A stretch of DNA of 64,000 nt from Gluconobacter kanchanaburiensis NBRC 103587 (GTDB lineage Bacteria; Pseudomonadota; Alphaproteobacteria; Acetobacterales; Acetobacteraceae), in assembly GCF_007988905.1 (NCBI RefSeq), contig NZ_BJVA01000004.1, positions 124,001 through 188,000 on the forward strand, given 5' to 3'. How positions within the stretch are numbered: the first letter of the stretch is position 1; every line of letters begins with the position of its first letter. The notes beneath the pieces are model-generated. The model worked only from the letters and a program-made list of their open reading frames with translations, was not told the origin of the DNA and ran no database searches. A program made the position numbers and the translations under genes. This document shows, in pieces, positions 45,374-55,893 of the stretch.

Positions 45374-46162
45374 TCATGCATCCGAAGTGAAGAGGGGCAG
45401 GGTACGCAACGACAGATCACCCTGAAAAGTCGTGTTGCCGGTATGGGTCAGGGATAAACCCCGGTGCAGGGCTACAGCGCCCCCCATGCCGGTCCAGCGT
45501 CTGCAGAAGGCAAAATCCTCTGACAGATAGGTTCTGGTCTCCGGATCGATTAGGCAGTCGAAAAGGGCGTAGGCGTCTGATGACGCGGAGGCAGGCGTGT
45601 TCCCTTCGATCTGTGCATCGATGCGGCTGTATCGGGTTTCGGGATAGTGGGCGATCATGTCGAGGACCATCTGACGGGTCATCAGCATGAAGCCGGTCCC
45701 GATATAAGAGATGGAGGCAATGTCATCTTGCGTTTTGCTCTCATGAAGAGCGGCGCAGTCTCCGACATACCGCAAACTGGCGGTACTGGCGGGCTCACCT
45801 GCAGACATGAAGCGGTCGGTATCGTGGTCCCAGTAATGGGATTTCAGCGGATAAGGCGCTCCGATCAGCGGGTGGTCTGCATCCAGTAAAGCCAGAATAT
45901 CCTGTATCGAAAAACCGATGTCGCTGTCGATAAACAGCAGGTGCGTTGCGTCCGTCATTGTGATGAACTGATGAAGAAGAGTGTTTCTTGCCCTGGTAAT
46001 CAGGGCATCGTTTCCGATGGTCGAGAGTGTGAGCTGAAGGTTGTGAGCGGGCGCCATGGCCATGCAGCCGATGAGAGACTGCATGTAGTTTAAGGTCACT
46101 GTTCCACCGAAACATGGAGTGGCGATGAAGACGTGGCGCGGACTGGGGGAGTAGGATGTCAT
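45374..46162 (-). CDS. Putative glycosyltransferase (GT-A fold)
   Basis: A 262-residue cytosolic protein. FIDSDIGF near residue 92 is a DxD-type metal motif, ISYIGTGFMLMTR and LSEDFAFCRRW resemble acceptor and catalytic parts of GT-A enzymes. Substrate is unknown. The start is set at MTSYSPS (46162), which follows AGGATG; the longer frame overlaps the permease stop. It follows the purine permease at a 58-base gap. Confidence 0.65.
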   Translation of the reverse strand: MTSYSPSPRHVFIATPCFGGTVTLNYMQSLIGCMAMAPAHNLQLTLSTIGNDALITRARNTLLHQFITMTDATHLLFIDSDIGFSIQDILALLDADHPLIGAPYPLKSHYWDHDTDRFMSAGEPASTASLRYVGDCAALHESKTQDDIASISYIGTGFMLMTRQMVLDMIAHYPETRYSRIDAQIEGNTPASASSDAYALFDCLIDPETRTYLSEDFAFCRRWTGMGGAVALHRGLSLTHTGNTTFQGDLSLRTLPLFTSDA

Positions 46163-46220
46163 GGGAGCATCCTGCCTTTGACCTGGTGAAGAAAAGGTTA
46201 AAACGGGTTGAAAGGCTGCC

Positions 46221-47555
46221 TCACGCACTCATATGGGCCTGAAGAACCATGTAGAAGACAAAAGCCGCGTCCAGACCAAGAACAATAGGTGTCAGCCGTT
46301 GGAACTGACGCAGCGCAATGGCAAGAGCCGTGTAGATCAGTAGGCCACAGGACAGGCTCAGCATGAAATTGCCTGTTACGCCCGCAATCAGAAGCATGAT
46401 GAGAGGGGGGATTGCTTCCGCAGGTGCTTCTGCCACACGGCTGAGGCTACCCAGCATGTTCAGCCCAACGAGGATCAGAACCGGAGCCGTTGCGATCGCG
46501 GGGATGGCCGTAATAAGTGGCCAGAACACCGAGGATATTGCAAACAGAGCCGCGACGACCAGTGCGCTCAGGCCGGTTCGTCCGCCAGCTTCCACGCCCG
46601 CAAGACTCTCGACATACGCGGAAACCGTACAGGTGCCGAGTGACGCGCCAATGATGCTTGCGGCGCCGTCCGAACCGAAAGCGCGGTGATCGAGCGCGGG
46701 CTTTTCCATCGTCCCATTAAGTCCGGCCCTGTGGGCGACACTCATCATGGTTGCGGTGGCGTCAAAAAAATCGCTCAGCAGGAAATAGAGGGTGATGGGG
46801 ACGAGAAGGCCGAGATGGGAAAAATATTCATGGAAATCGAAGGGAAGAAAGAGGTTCGTAGGATAATGTGGCCAGTCCAGAAGGTGTGCAGGAAGATGTG
46901 TGACGGGGCCAGACGGGGTGCGTATGAAGAGCCCGACGAGGGTTACGGACAAAATAGCGATCAGAAGGCCGGCCGGGACCCGCAACACGATAAGGACGGC
47001 GCTCAGAACAACGCCTGCCAGGCTGAGCAACACTGAAGGGTTGCTCAGCGCGCCAAATGTCAGTCCCTCGGGCGAGGGGACGGCAATGCCTCCCGTGATA
47101 AGGCCAATACGGGCGATGAATGCGCCCAGTGCGATCTGGATGCCAAGAACGATTGTAGGCGGAAAGCCGCGAATTATGCGCTGGCGGATCTGGCTCAGGG
47201 AGAGGGCCGTGAAGCAGATACCACTGAACAGGACGACAGTGAAAGCTGTTCTGGGACTGACATGAGCCTGCTGGACGACCACCTGCGCGAATAGGACATT
47301 GCTGCTCATGGCTGGCGCCAGCGCGATGGGTAGTCTGGCCCACAGTGCCATGAGCAGCGTACCGGCGACGGCTCCGGCAATGGTCGTCATGACCATGTCA
47401 TGACGGTCCAGCCCCGCCGCAGACAGGATGGCGGGATTGACGGCCACGATATAGGCCATGGCTCCGAAGACCGTCAGTCCGGCAATGATTTCGCGCGGAA
47501 TGGTCGAGCCACGGGCAGAAATGTGGAACCAGCGGTCGAGTCTGGACTGCAGCAA
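46221..47555 (-). CDS. NCS2-family (guanine/hypoxanthine-type) permease
   Basis: A 444-residue membrane protein with about 13 helices. EIIAGLTVFGAMAYI, SNVLFAQ..., and GTCTVSAYVESLAGVEAGGRTGLSA are conserved parts of the AzgA/GhxP group of NCS2 purine transporters. The start codon appears to be TTG at 47555, with GGAG at good spacing and no ATG that keeps the full N-terminus. It probably takes up purine bases by proton symport. Confidence 0.88.
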   Translation of the reverse strand: MLQSRLDRWFHISARGSTIPREIIAGLTVFGAMAYIVAVNPAILSAAGLDRHDMVMTTIAGAVAGTLLMALWARLPIALAPAMSSNVLFAQVVVQQAHVSPRTAFTVVLFSGICFTALSLSQIRQRIIRGFPPTIVLGIQIALGAFIARIGLITGGIAVPSPEGLTFGALSNPSVLLSLAGVVLSAVLIVLRVPAGLLIAILSVTLVGLFIRTPSGPVTHLPAHLLDWPHYPTNLFLPFDFHEYFSHLGLLVPITLYFLLSDFFDATATMMSVAHRAGLNGTMEKPALDHRAFGSDGAASIIGASLGTCTVSAYVESLAGVEAGGRTGLSALVVAALFAISSVFWPLITAIPAIATAPVLILVGLNMLGSLSRVAEAPAEAIPPLIMLLIAGVTGNFMLSLSCGLLIYTALAIALRQFQRLTPIVLGLDAAFVFYMVLQAHMSA

Positions 47556-47637
47556 GCGGATACTCCGGAGGAAAGGGGCGGCTGCGTCAAGCTATAGTCA
47601 AAAAAGCGGACGCTGCCATGCTCCGGAGCATATCTTT

Positions 47638-49797
47638 TCATTTCGGATTCGATTTTTCCTTCCAAGCTTTCCTGACCTGTTTGGGAGTGAGGTGGTGCTG
47701 ACTGGAACTGACATGTTTGTTCGCACCCGGAGGAGTATGCGGAACGCTGGCTGGGCCAGGGCCGGTTGTTTTGCCAGGCGTAATTCCCGCAGCCGGGTGC
47801 TCATTCGCTTCCAGAATGGCTTTTTCACAGGCCGACCCTCTTCCGACGCCAAGCTGGATGGTCGGAATAAGGGCTGCTGGCGGGAATACGATGCCAAGCC
47901 CCACAGCTGCGGCAACGCGGCCGATCAGTTCTGCGCCGGGCATGACAGTCGGGCTTTTCATCGCGCCGAAAATATGAACGGCGCCGGGGAGTGAGAGGAT
48001 CTGCGGGCCGACCGAGCGCGTGGTGATGGCGTAATCCAGTGTGTCTTTATGGAAGTTGACCGTGCCGGTACCCATGGTACGCGTATTACCGGTTTGCAGC
48101 AGCATGGAGTTGGTGTGGACGATGCCGCTTCTGAGCGGAAGATCGGCGACAAGACATTCAAGTTTTGAACGTCCCGGAATACCAAGGGCGGAAAGCACAG
48201 CCGATCCAAGTTTGAGACCGAGCAGATCCGGAAGAAGCGCGGTCACGTCCCCGCCATGATCCAATACCAGCGTCGCACCGCCATCCCCGTTCTCAACAAG
48301 GGTTGCAACGGAATTGCCGGTTGATTTCAGGGTGACATGACCGCCGATGGTGCCATTGCCCTGAAACATATCCTTTGATGTCATGATGCGTGAGAGCGGC
48401 AGACGGGCCACCTCCATCCGGAAGCGGGTGCGAAACTGCTCGTCCTGTGCCGGTTCGAGGCCTGCGGTCGCGGAGATCGTGCCGGTTCCTGTGGCGAAAG
48501 TCAGGTGTTTGAGATCAATCGCGCCGTCCCTGACCTCAAGCTCGGTATCGATATTGTCCAACGGCCAGTTTTTGTTGCGGATATGGTCGCCATGATAGGT
48601 CAGGTGAATATTGGCTGCGTTAAGTTTGGGAACATTGATTTTCCTGTCGGGGAGTACTCGCGAGCTTGCAGGTTCGCTCTTCGTGTTTTCGCCGGGTTTT
48701 GCGCCAATGAAGCCACCTAGATCTGCGAGATCGACCGAGTGGGAATGCAGTGCCGCCTCGACAAATATGGGCTTCTGATGCGGATCGACGTTGATATCGC
48801 CGCCAATGTCAGAGGACCCCATATGGCCTTCGAACTTCTGAAAGCGGATTGCCCGGTTTGAGTAGGCCAGATTGCCCGTCACGCTGTAAGGCGGTGTCTG
48901 GGGAATTGGTACGCCTGTAAGCGGGTAGAGAAGCGACATGTCCGGTCCGGCAAAATGCAGGGCGAGATTTGTTCCCTGAAAATGCATCGGATCATCAACT
49001 GTGCCCCGCAGCGTGACATAGGTTGGACCGTTAGCGAGACGTCCGTCAATCGGATAGGGATGCGTTGCATCCGCCAGACCCAGCAGTGCGCCGCCGACAA
49101 TATGACCGGTAATCGGGGCCTGGGCGTAGCGTCCCTTGAGATCGATCACCAGATGTCCGTCATCTCCGTTTCGGGGGGCTTCCGTATGGATCAGGACATG
49201 CATGTCCGTCTTCAGCTTGGCGAGTGCTAGACGGATATCGCCGTCATTAATCTCGAGTTTGCCGAGTTTTGGCAGTGGGGTGCCTGAGGTCTGGGAGTTC
49301 TGCGCTGAAGTCTGAGACGCCGTGTCGAACGTATAGTTGTTCGTTCCATTGATGAGAGAGACGATATCGCCCCTTGGAGCATCCACGCGGATCAGGGGGA
49401 GGGACAGTCCTGAACCTGTCAGATATCTCCAGATATCAACCGTGACCGTTATGGCACGGGCGGATGCGAAATCGTCTTTCTCTTTTTCGAAACCCTGAGG
49501 CTGACTGACCTTAAGGCCGTCAACGGTAACAGTCGTTTTCAGTCCCGGACGGACGTGGAGATGGGCTATGCTGACCGGACGGTGCAGGGCGGCGCTGGCC
49601 TTGCGATTGATATAGGGAACGAACCAGTCCCATTGCCAGACAAGAATCAGGATGACGATCAGGATCGCCAGTATGCCCATTGCCGCTCCGGCGATTTTCA
49701 GGCCACGGTGTCGGCTGGGCTGCTCCGGGCTTTGGTTTTCTGAGCGGGCGGGAGGCGTAGGGCTGCTCAACGTCGTGTTCTCCGGAACCGGGTGCAT
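47638..49797 (-). CDS. AsmA family protein
   Basis: A 719-residue envelope protein. One N-terminal membrane helix (about residues 34-55, GILAILIVILILVWQW) anchors a long periplasmic part of repeated beta elements. The N-terminal phrase INRKASAALHRPVSI and the C-terminal TGTVNFHKDTLDYAITTRS are typical of AsmA. Family members are thought to move phospholipid or help outer-membrane assembly. The tail (residues about 660-719) is Pro/Lys-rich low complexity. Confidence 0.85.
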   Translation of the reverse strand: MHPVPENTTLSSPTPPARSENQSPEQPSRHRGLKIAGAAMGILAILIVILILVWQWDWFVPYINRKASAALHRPVSIAHLHVRPGLKTTVTVDGLKVSQPQGFEKEKDDFASARAITVTVDIWRYLTGSGLSLPLIRVDAPRGDIVSLINGTNNYTFDTASQTSAQNSQTSGTPLPKLGKLEINDGDIRLALAKLKTDMHVLIHTEAPRNGDDGHLVIDLKGRYAQAPITGHIVGGALLGLADATHPYPIDGRLANGPTYVTLRGTVDDPMHFQGTNLALHFAGPDMSLLYPLTGVPIPQTPPYSVTGNLAYSNRAIRFQKFEGHMGSSDIGGDINVDPHQKPIFVEAALHSHSVDLADLGGFIGAKPGENTKSEPASSRVLPDRKINVPKLNAANIHLTYHGDHIRNKNWPLDNIDTELEVRDGAIDLKHLTFATGTGTISATAGLEPAQDEQFRTRFRMEVARLPLSRIMTSKDMFQGNGTIGGHVTLKSTGNSVATLVENGDGGATLVLDHGGDVTALLPDLLGLKLGSAVLSALGIPGRSKLECLVADLPLRSGIVHTNSMLLQTGNTRTMGTGTVNFHKDTLDYAITTRSVGPQILSLPGAVHIFGAMKSPTVMPGAELIGRVAAAVGLGIVFPPAALIPTIQLGVGRGSACEKAILEANEHPAAGITPGKTTGPGPASVPHTPPGANKHVSSSQHHLTPKQVRKAWKEKSNPK

Positions 49798-49881
49798 CTG
49801 AAGCGATCTTGCCGTTACAAGTCACTCTAATTACGAACAGAATCGGCAACGGTTCCACATGACAGGGGAAGAGCGGCACCA

Positions 49882-50445
49882 ATGGAAATGGCGAGACAGG
49901 CGAATGAACGGAAGTCTCCGGGGCTGGAAGAACTGCGACATGTCAGCCGGGCGGCTCATGATGCGGTTGATCAGGCCTTTTCCCGTTTCGATCTGAGCAA
50001 ACGGAAATCCTACGGGGCATTTCTGACAGCTCATGCCAGCGCTCTTCTGGCGGCTGAGGCGTATCTGAGCCGGTATGCTGAAAATCTGCCGCCCTGGCGC
50101 CCCCGTGGAGACCTGCTCGTGGCCGATCTGCATGAAATGGGGCTTCCCGTACCGCCATTGTGCCCGATAGTGCTTGCTGATGATCCCTCGGCGGCTCTGG
50201 GCGCCCTGTATGTTCTGGAAGGGTCACGGCTGGGAGGCCGCCTTCTGGCAGGGCGTGTGGGAGAGGGGGTGCCCCGTTCCTATCTGTCAGCGGTTCATCT
50301 GAAGGGCGAATGGCCAGATTTTCTGGGCTACCTTGGCAGCGTTCTGGAGGCGAACAGCGTTGAGCGTAGACAGGCTGTCATGGACGGAGTGGTGAGAACT
50401 TTTGAGATGTTTCGGGTCGCCGCGGGGTCTCAGTTGGAAGACTGA
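49882..50445 (+). CDS. Biliverdin-producing heme oxygenase
   Basis: A 187-residue cytosolic heme oxygenase of the HemO/BphO type. LRHVSRAAHDAVD contains the proximal His, and ALYVLEGSRLGGRLL is the distal helix with its Gly-rich bend. It would cleave heme to biliverdin, iron and CO. No phytochrome gene is adjacent, so iron release is the more likely role. Its 3' end overlaps the convergent glycosyltransferase gene by 16 bases. Confidence 0.88.
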   Translation: MEMARQANERKSPGLEELRHVSRAAHDAVDQAFSRFDLSKRKSYGAFLTAHASALLAAEAYLSRYAENLPPWRPRGDLLVADLHEMGLPVPPLCPIVLADDPSAALGALYVLEGSRLGGRLLAGRVGEGVPRSYLSAVHLKGEWPDFLGYLGSVLEANSVERRQAVMDGVVRTFEMFRVAAGSQLED

Positions 50446-51836
50446 GACGCGGGAAGGACATTGCGCGGGACAAGGCCGGGAAAGGCGTCGACAAGACGCT
50501 GGGCCTGCGTGCGTGGAAGCATTGCAATTGCACATCCCAATGCGCTGGCATCGGGGGCAGGTAGACGGTCAATCCCACGAAGCAGCCCCGGCAGATCATG
50601 GCCCTCCGCCGTCAGGATCATAAAAGGCATCATCCGACTATAAAGTGTATTTGTGGGCTCTATGTCGGTCAAAGCATGATCAGGAACGGGAATATGGACT
50701 TTTTCACCGCTGACCGGGGAAAGGACCATGTTGGTGTCGATCTGGATCCTGAGCGGTACCGCAGGCAGCAGCGACGGGGAGCCCGGTATGCTGAGGTGGC
50801 GCTCCGGCAGCGGGTTCTCCGTAAACAGACAGGCATTTATGGCGTCCGTGCCCGAAGCTTCGATTCCCATGATCAGCCGATTGTAGCGCCCGAAATTCGT
50901 GTCATCTGCGCCAACGGATGCAAATGCTCCTGTTTGCATGTCCAGCATCAGATGTTTTTCCTGACCTAGCATGCAGAAGCGAAACTGTGGCGGAGATGTT
51001 TGTGACGACGGTTCGGAAAGTTGCGCGGGAGTAATGCCGAGTTGTTGTAGAATTAACCTGTCGCCATGCGTTATCGCTGCCTTGAGGCGCCAATAAAGAT
51101 CGGTCAGGGACGCCTGTGTAATGCCTGAGGCAATGCGCCGGCTCTGCGCAAGCCATCGGATTGCGCCGGTATATTCTGCGTCGTTTCGGTCGAAATGATG
51201 CCAGGCATCTTCCGGTGTCGTGCTGGGATCTTCACGCAGGAAGCTCTGGCGATCACCCGCAGCAAAATGAAGGATGCGGCTTTCGTTCCAGTTCGGCTCC
51301 TGGTCGAGGGCGGAGAAGGGATCGGGAAGGCTGCCGCCGATCTGCCGGGGACGTACGAACTGCCTTATAACACGGTGGTCAGGCAGGCTTAGGAGGCCAT
51401 GGCGTGTAAAGGTTTCGACAGGAGAGAAAGCGGAGGGCTCATGTCGTCCGGCTGAACCAAACAGACACCAGTTGACGGGAATAGTCGCTCCGGCAGGTCC
51501 GGCCGTGAATTCGGCAACGGATCGGGCAGTGTCGAAATGCAGATATTCATCCGCTGCCAGAATCATCATCCAGTCGAATTCGTCCTGTCCTTCTTCAAGT
51601 GCCTTTTTATGAAAAAGGATTTGTCGTTCAAGGCGTGTGGGTAACGTGCTGTCCGAGGACTGTACCCGGATGTCGTAAAGCGTTGCTGCGTTCGACAAAA
51701 CGGTGCTTGTTCCGTCTGTCGAATGATCATCACAGACAATCAATGTCGAGAAGCCAATGGTAGCGTGATGCGCGAGCCACCAGCCGATCGTATCGACTTG
51801 ATTATGGACGAACAGGATGGCTGCGCTTTTCGACAT
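50430..51836 (-). CDS. Glycosyltransferase family 2-like protein
   Basis: A 468-residue protein. The first 110 residues (FVHNQVDTIGWWLAHHATIG, then VCDDHSTDGT and MMILAADEYL) match the GT-A type 2_4 fold with a metal-binding Asp pair. The C-terminal part (about 300-468) has no recognised domain. No signal peptide is seen. It may act in surface polysaccharide synthesis, but no polysaccharide cluster surrounds it. lepA follows upstream with a ten-base gap. Confidence 0.75.
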   Translation of the reverse strand: MSKSAAILFVHNQVDTIGWWLAHHATIGFSTLIVCDDHSTDGTSTVLSNAATLYDIRVQSSDSTLPTRLERQILFHKKALEEGQDEFDWMMILAADEYLHFDTARSVAEFTAGPAGATIPVNWCLFGSAGRHEPSAFSPVETFTRHGLLSLPDHRVIRQFVRPRQIGGSLPDPFSALDQEPNWNESRILHFAAGDRQSFLREDPSTTPEDAWHHFDRNDAEYTGAIRWLAQSRRIASGITQASLTDLYWRLKAAITHGDRLILQQLGITPAQLSEPSSQTSPPQFRFCMLGQEKHLMLDMQTGAFASVGADDTNFGRYNRLIMGIEASGTDAINACLFTENPLPERHLSIPGSPSLLPAVPLRIQIDTNMVLSPVSGEKVHIPVPDHALTDIEPTNTLYSRMMPFMILTAEGHDLPGLLRGIDRLPAPDASALGCAIAMLPRTQAQRLVDAFPGLVPRNVLPASQSSN

Positions 51837-51846
51837 CGGGTAGTTC

Positions 51847-53649
51847 TCAGTCCATCTTTAGAGCTGCAAGGAAGGCACTCTGGGGAATTTCCACCTTACC
51901 GAACTGACGCATGCGTTTCTTGCCTTCCTTCTGCTTGTCCAGAAGTTTGCGCTTCCGGGAAATATCGCCACCATAACATTTGGCCGTCACGTCCTTGGAC
52001 AGCGCGCCAATCGTTTCACGCGCGATAACCTTGGAGCCGATGGCCGCCTGAATGGCGATCTTGAAGAGCTGCTTGGGGATCAGGTCTTTGAGCTTGCCAC
52101 AGATCGAACGACCACGCTGCTCTGCGACGGTGCGGTGCGAGATGAAGGACAGAGCATCGACCGGCTCGTGGTTTACGAGGATGGAGATGCGGACCAGATC
52201 ACTCTCTTCGTAGCCGTCCATCTGATAGTCGAAAGAGGCGTAACCACGGCTGATGGATTTCAGGCGGTCGTAGAAATCGAAAACCACTTCATTCAGCGGC
52301 AGGCGATAGACGGCCATGGCACGATTGCCGACATAGGTCAGGTCCACCTGCACGCCACGTCGTTCGGAACAAAGCGTCAGGACCGGGCCAAGATATTCGT
52401 CCTGCACCATGATGGTGGCCTTGATCCAAGGCTCATCAATGGTTTCGATTTTGCTCAGCTCCGGCATGTCCGCCGGATTGTGCAGATCCTCGACCGTGCC
52501 ATCCGTCATGTGCATCTTATAGACCACGGACGGGGCGGTCGCGATCAGGTCCAGATTGAATTCGCGGGACAAGCGTTCCTGAATGATTTCCAGATGCAGC
52601 AGGCCGAGGAAGCCGCAGCGGAAACCGAAACCCAGCGCTGCTGAGGTCTCGGCTTCGAAGTGGAACGAGGCATCGTTTAGCCGCAGCTTTGCAAGGCTGT
52701 CGCGCAGCTTTTCGAAGTCGTCCGCGTCAATCGGGAACAGGCCGCACCACACGACGGGAATGGATGGCTTGAAGCCCGGCAGAGCTTTCTCGGCTGGGCG
52801 ACGGTCAAGGGTAACGGTATCGCCGACATTGCAGTCCGCCACGGTCTTGATGGCGGCGTTGATGTAGCCCATCTCGCCCGGGCCGAGGCTGTCGACCGAC
52901 TGCATCTTGGGTAGGAACACACCGACTTGATCGACATGATAGGTCGCGCCGGTCTGCATCATGCGGATACGGTCGCCACGCTTGAGACGACCGTCCTTGA
53001 TGCGGACGAGGATGATGACGCCCAGATAAGCATCATACCAGCTATCGACCAGCAGGGCCTGAAGCGGAGCTTCGGCGTCACCTGTTGGGGCAGGGAGGCG
53101 CTGGACGAGGGCTTCGAGTACGCCTTCGATATTGATGCCGGTCTTGGCACTGATTTCGACGGCGTCATCAGCAGGGATTCCAACAACTTCCTCGATCTGG
53201 GCGCGGACGCGCTCGGGCTCAGCAGCCGGAAGGTCGATTTTGTTCAGGACCGGGACGATTTCGTGATTGGCGTCGAGTGCCTGATAGACGTTCGCTAGCG
53301 TTTGGGCTTCTACGCCCTGAGAGGCATCGACCACCAGAAGCGAGCCTTCACAGGCAGCGAGCGAGCGGCTGACTTCGTAGGCGAAGTCAACATGGCCCGG
53401 CGTGTCCATGAGGTTCAGCGTGTAAACCTTGCCGTCCTTGGCCGGATAGGTCAGGCGGACGGTCTGCGCCTTGATGGTGATCCCGCGCTCCTGCTCGAGT
53501 TCCATCGAATCGAGGACCTGGTTTTTCATCTCACGCGCGGTCAGGGCGCCACAGGCCTGAATCAGGCGATCGGCCAGCGTCGATTTACCGTGATCGATGT
53601 GGGCGATGATCGAGAAATTGCGGATAAGAGAGAGCGGGGTATCGGTCAT
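51847..53649 (-). CDS. lepA: Elongation factor 4 (LepA)
   Basis: A 600-residue GTPase acting on ribosomes. G1 is [10 protein letters not shown] near residue 16, G3 is DTPGH, and G4 is NKID. The order EF-G-like domains I-III and V with the LepA C-terminal domain (ending in [21 protein letters not shown]) is complete. Length is normal. It is the first gene of its unit with glycosyltransferase downstream. Confidence 0.97.
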   Translation of the reverse strand: MTDTPLSLIRNFSIIAHIDHGKSTLADRLIQACGALTAREMKNQVLDSMELEQERGITIKAQTVRLTYPAKDGKVYTLNLMDTPGHVDFAYEVSRSLAACEGSLLVVDASQGVEAQTLANVYQALDANHEIVPVLNKIDLPAAEPERVRAQIEEVVGIPADDAVEISAKTGINIEGVLEALVQRLPAPTGDAEAPLQALLVDSWYDAYLGVIILVRIKDGRLKRGDRIRMMQTGATYHVDQVGVFLPKMQSVDSLGPGEMGYINAAIKTVADCNVGDTVTLDRRPAEKALPGFKPSIPVVWCGLFPIDADDFEKLRDSLAKLRLNDASFHFEAETSAALGFGFRCGFLGLLHLEIIQERLSREFNLDLIATAPSVVYKMHMTDGTVEDLHNPADMPELSKIETIDEPWIKATIMVQDEYLGPVLTLCSERRGVQVDLTYVGNRAMAVYRLPLNEVVFDFYDRLKSISRGYASFDYQMDGYEESDLVRISILVNHEPVDALSFISHRTVAEQRGRSICGKLKDLIPKQLFKIAIQAAIGSKVIARETIGALSKDVTAKCYGGDISRKRKLLDKQKEGKKRMRQFGKVEIPQSAFLAALKMD

Positions 53650-53733
53650 GGGTGCTACATAAGGGATTATCGCAGAAATGTCAGTAGATCTGCGTAAAAG
53701 CCTGCCTTTGTGACAAGACAGGCGGGAGTGGGA

Positions 53734-54735
53734 TCAACGGTCCGTCAGACGGAATTCGATCCTGCGGTTTCTGGCATAGGCCGCCGGTGTGCTGGCAGCG
53801 TCCAGAGGCTGGTAGTCGGCAAAGCCTGTCGCGGCCAGATGGTGCGGGTCCACACCTTCGGCAATGAGCAGCTTGACCACGGTGATGGCACGTTCGGAAG
53901 ACAGCTCCCAGTTGCTGGGAAAAGCGCTGTGGATCGGCTGGCGGTCGGCGTGGCCGTCCACACGCAGAATCCATGGAAGATCCGTCGGGATCGTTGAGGC
54001 GACTTGTTTGAAGGTGTGGGCAAGGGTCGTGATTTCCTTGCGGCCTTCTGGCGTTAGATCGGCACTCCCCTGCGGAAACAGGATTTCCGACTGGAAGACG
54101 AAGCGATCTCCCACGACGTTTACGCCCTTCTGGTTTTTCAGCAGGTCGCGCAGGCGTCCGAAGAACTCTGAGCGGTAGCGCTTGAGCTGATTGACCTTGT
54201 CGGCGAGTGCAAGATTGAGCTTGTTGCCAAGGTCGGCAATCTGGGTATCCTTGCCCTGTTCGGCCTTCTTTTCAATATCGAGAGCGTTACTGATAGCCTG
54301 AAGCTGACGGGTCAGTTCCTCAATCTGGGCCTGAAGGTCCGAGATCTTGCTGTTCTGCTGTTTGCTTGTGTCGTCTGCCGAAGCCAGTGCCTGATCTTTT
54401 GACTGAAGCTGTCCTGTCAGAGCGGCGATCTGGGTCGAAAGGGTCTGGAGCTGAGCCTGATTGTGCTGTTTTTCATCAGACAGCGTGGCGACGGTGGAGG
54501 ACAGGCTTTTGTTCTTGTCTTCCGTCATCGACAGCATGTGCGACAGCTCGGCCAGCTGTTTTTGCAGGGCATCGAGCGTGTGTTCGCGTCGTGACAGCGA
54601 GACCGACAGGAACTGCTGTCCCACGACGAAAACGAGCAGCACGAAGGTGACGACCATCAGCAGGGTGGACAGGGCGTCCACATAGCCGGGCCAGGCATCA
54701 AGGGCGTTGTGGGATCCGCGTCTGCGCCGGGCCAT
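53734..54735 (-). CDS. MotB/OmpA-like peptidoglycan-binding protein
   Basis: A 333-residue protein. One N-terminal helix holds the stator Asp in YVDALSTLLMVVTF (about residues 19-33), a long coiled coil covers about 50-190, and the C-terminal OmpA domain (FPQGSADLTPEGRKEI, then RVDGHAD and ELSSERA) binds peptidoglycan. No flagellar genes are near. With the next gene it forms a MotAB/TolQR-type proton-driven pair. Confidence 0.85.
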   Translation of the reverse strand: MARRRRGSHNALDAWPGYVDALSTLLMVVTFVLLVFVVGQQFLSVSLSRREHTLDALQKQLAELSHMLSMTEDKNKSLSSTVATLSDEKQHNQAQLQTLSTQIAALTGQLQSKDQALASADDTSKQQNSKISDLQAQIEELTRQLQAISNALDIEKKAEQGKDTQIADLGNKLNLALADKVNQLKRYRSEFFGRLRDLLKNQKGVNVVGDRFVFQSEILFPQGSADLTPEGRKEITTLAHTFKQVASTIPTDLPWILRVDGHADRQPIHSAFPSNWELSSERAITVVKLLIAEGVDPHHLAATGFADYQPLDAASTPAAYARNRRIEFRLTDR

Positions 54736-54738
54736 GGA

Positions 54739-55875
54739 TTAGCTCTGCCTGCCGGGAGGGGGCGTCGTATTGCCGGAGGCCGCCGCAATTGTGCGGGCGA
54801 GAACGCGAAGGTCGTTGCGAAGCTCGCCGATCGTCTGGGCACGGCCTTCGTGCATTTCCTGGATCAGGCGGCTGAGATGCGTTTCGATCCGGAGGAGCGC
54901 TGTTCCCTGAGAGCCGGGACCGTCGTCGCCTATGTGACGCAGAAGGGCCGTTTGGGTCTCGGCTGCGCGGGTCATGAGCGTCTGGTTGGCGGCGAGCAGA
55001 TCCGTCATGCCGCGCAGGCGTTCCTGAAGGCTGTCGAGCATGTGCAGTTCGCGGACGCGGTTTTCCTCGCTGCGGGAGACGGCGTTCTGGAGTGTTTCCA
55101 GATTTTCGGCGGTCTGTTCGAGCAGGGCCTGAACATAGGCGGGAACGGGTGCGCCGTCGCTGTCGATGGACGTGCTGCCCGTGACGCGTGTGACGCCAGC
55201 CAGCCATTCTTCCAGTTCATTGAAGAAGCGGGTCTGGGCCTGTCCGGCTGTGAGATCCAGAAAACCGAGAACCAGTGCGCCGGCGAGGCCGAACATCGAG
55301 CCCGAAAACGCCGTGGACATTCCCGCGAGCGGTCCGGCAAGGCCTGTCTTGAGTTGGTTGAACATGACGTCCATGTCGCCGCTGCCTGCGGACATGTTGC
55401 CGATGACACCGGCAATCGAACTGACCGTCAGCAGAAGGCCGTAAAATGTTCCCAGCAGACCCAGAAAGATCAGAAGCTGAGTCATGTAGCGGGAGATTTC
55501 CCGGCTCTCGTCCAGACGCGAGGACAGGCTGTCGAGCATGGCCTGTGTGGTCTGGGTCGACAGCGTCAGGCGGTCCGTACGGTTGCGGGCCGCTAGCATA
55601 CTGGCCATGGGCGCGAGCAGGCGGGGAGCCTTTGGGGTGGCCAGACCGGTGCGCGGCTGGCGGAGGAGCTCAACCCAGTGCACTTCTGGCATGAGGCGCT
55701 GGACGACATGCAGGTTCCACAGGATGCCCAACAGGAGCACGCCAAAGATGATGGTATCAAGCTTGGGGTTCGCGTTGAAAGCATGGAGCAAAGTCGTGCC
55801 CATTGTCGCGGTCAGAAGGGTGACAGCGACAAGGAAAGCGGCCATTCGCAGCAGATAGGTTGTAGGACGTGTCAC
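54739..55875 (-). CDS. MotA/TolQ/ExbB-like proton channel protein
   Basis: A 378-residue membrane protein. Two helices lie near the N-terminus, and the stator motif is LGLLGTFYGLLLTVSS near residue 138 with MSTAFSGSMFGLAGALVLG near 184. The C-terminal 150 residues form a cytoplasmic coiled-coil tail. It starts at GTG and is three bases from the MotB-like gene. Its tail is longer than that of ExbB or TolQ. Confidence 0.85.
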   Translation of the reverse strand: MTRPTTYLLRMAAFLVAVTLLTATMGTTLLHAFNANPKLDTIIFGVLLLGILWNLHVVQRLMPEVHWVELLRQPRTGLATPKAPRLLAPMASMLAARNRTDRLTLSTQTTQAMLDSLSSRLDESREISRYMTQLLIFLGLLGTFYGLLLTVSSIAGVIGNMSAGSGDMDVMFNQLKTGLAGPLAGMSTAFSGSMFGLAGALVLGFLDLTAGQAQTRFFNELEEWLAGVTRVTGSTSIDSDGAPVPAYVQALLEQTAENLETLQNAVSRSEENRVRELHMLDSLQERLRGMTDLLAANQTLMTRAAETQTALLRHIGDDGPGSQGTALLRIETHLSRLIQEMHEGRAQTIGELRNDLRVLARTIAAASGNTTPPPGRQS

Positions 55876-55893
55876 GGCGTGTCTTTCCTGATG

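Noticed and set aside
53734-55875. Zorya defence system (ZorA/ZorB)
   Set aside because: The MotA/MotB-like pair recalls ZorAB, but no ZorC, D or E genes are adjacent. The neighbours are an OmpA-like protein and lepA.
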